A program made the position numbers and the translations under genes. The notes beneath the pieces are model-generated. The model saw nothing but the letters and a program-made list of their open reading frames with translations. It ran no database searches and had not been told where the DNA came from. A stretch of 11,974 bases of DNA from Chloroflexota bacterium (GTDB lineage Bacteria; Chloroflexota; Anaerolineae; Anaerolineales; Villigracilaceae), in the NCBI GenBank assembly GCA_021812905.1, contig JAKAMM010000026.1, forward strand, positions 1-11,974, given 5' to 3'. Below are positions 11,273-11,974 of the stretch, in pieces (position 1 is the stretch's first letter; each line of letters opens with the position of its first letter).

Positions 11273-11974
11273 CTAGTGCCAGAATGCGGGAAAGAAGGTT
11301 CTGATCAATGTATCAATGATGAGTGCAAGCACAAAGTAATTGCTGAACACGCGGTTATGGACGAAGCACACGGTTGAGAACCAGCGCGGCCAGATCGGAT
11401 ATCCAGCGGGCGGTTCGCTGGGCCGCGGCTTTGACATGCGCTGGATGGCGATCTGTGCGGGTTTGATGGCCATGAAAACCAACAATATAACCGGCGTGAA
11501 GAAATGTGTCACGAAGATCAGATAGAGCGTTATGACATACGATAGAACAATGGCCGGCATCGTGATGAAGCGCGCCGCCGGTTCTCCGACGATGACTGGC
11601 AATGTTCGGACCTTCTTAACCTTATCTTCCTTCAGTTTGTCGGTGTATTTACCCAGATTAATGGTGACCACATTCAAACCAGCCGGGATGCTGGCGAGAA
11701 TGACCGCCCAATTCCATAGACCGGTCAGCACGAAATACACGCCCCCGATCATCATAGGTCCCCAAATGATGAAGATGGACAACTCGCCAATGCCGATGTA
11801 CTTGAGAGGGTAGGTATAGAACAACAAAATGAAAGCGCCGATTGCAAAGAATCAGACGGCGATGGGAGCAAAGTTTGTATAAAACAAGGCATACACGCTT
11901 GCAAGCGTAGCCAGCAATCCGCTGACGCCGAACCAGAGCAGGTGAGTGCGCTGGTTCCAGAAGCCCTGCGCCAG
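11273..11974 (-). pseudogene. UbiA-family prenyltransferase (MenA-like) with internal TGA, 5' end beyond window
   Basis: The minus frame from the right edge to the TAG at 11273 reads as the C-terminal two thirds of a UbiA-type membrane prenyltransferase. It has Y-P-L-K-Y-I-G-I-G-E, a W-N-W helix, and N-L-G-K-Y-T-D-K-L-K-E-D with T-L-P-V, the second Asp-containing substrate loop. Several hydrophobic helices follow. At 11852-11854 a TGA interrupts the frame (A-P-I-A-V-stop-F-F-A-I-G). The codons on both sides are family-like, so Trp or a similar residue is expected there. No SECIS-like hairpin is seen after it. Translation could restart only at weak TTG codons. Members attach prenyl chains to aromatic rings, for example in menaquinone synthesis. 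Nonsense mutation is the simplest reading, and a sequence error is possible. Confidence 0.7.

Noticed and set aside
11273..11827. Intact 184-residue prenyltransferase starting at TTG 11827
   Set aside because: The TTG has no ribosome site and falls inside a membrane helix. The same frame continues upstream of the TGA with family-like sequence, so this is the tail of a longer, interrupted gene.
1..11974. Window-wide use of a changed genetic code with TGA as Trp
   Set aside because: It would not explain TGA at a Cys position in the transporter gene, and the cytochrome gene clearly ends at TGA. Kept only as a question to test genome-wide.

Overview
The window looks like a piece of a bacterial chromosome at roughly 50-55% GC, most probably from Chloroflexota (Anaerolineae-like). 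That placement is inference: it rests on the style of the proteins (SufR-like/MIP18 pair, Asp-box surface protein, HybA/NrfD-type oxidoreductase, XRE regulators) and on what look like leaderless promoters. There is no rRNA or other phylogenetic marker in the window to confirm it.

Left part (1-6303, all minus strand): one apparent operon, read from right to left. Its order is an ArsR-family repressor (5890-6240), a membrane-anchored three-haem cytochrome c (4989-5846), two half-size YeeE/YedE sulfur-anion transporter subunits (4438-4983 and 3879-4427), a Tat-exported molybdopterin oxidoreductase of the thiosulfate/polysulfide reductase type (1637-3802), a four-cluster ferredoxin subunit (823-1623) and an NrfD/HybB-type quinone-binding membrane subunit that runs off the left edge (1-826). 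Together they suggest uptake or handling of a reduced-sulfur oxyanion or polysulfide coupled to quinone-linked electron transfer at the membrane, under an ArsR switch. The most striking point is the second YeeE/YedE subunit. Its frame is interrupted by a single TGA exactly where the family has the conserved Cys of the G-Y-C-P-G-T motif. The frame then stays open for 88 more family-like codons, and a GC-rich hairpin with a GGU loop sits 19 nt after the TGA. This is a strong candidate for a selenocysteine-containing transporter subunit.

Middle (6303-8240): a divergent XRE-cupin regulator (6394-7017, plus) is followed at its stop codon by a 120-bp MITE-like element with 16-bp terminal inverted repeats. 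A strong terminator comes next, which serves a convergent minus-strand pair: a SufR-like Fe-S sensing repressor (7572-8198) and a MIP18/DUF59 Fe-S assembly protein (7202-7552). The sufR-like gene has a textbook promoter whose start point falls almost on the ATG.

Right part (8240-11974): a worn, rearranged region. It holds a C-terminal fragment of a UbiA-family prenyltransferase gene (8326-8634), a six-Asp-box protein that has lost its N-terminus at the fragment junction and is cut near the C-terminus by an in-frame TGA (8649-9836), and a hairpin-rich noncoding stretch with a solitary MITE end. Beyond these are a small XRE repressor (10209-10580), a divergently placed 68-residue single-pass membrane protein with a Cys-rich tail (10867-11073), and a second, longer UbiA-family gene with an internal TGA (11273 to the right edge). 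A 251-bp segment is shared at about 96% identity by the two UbiA copies.
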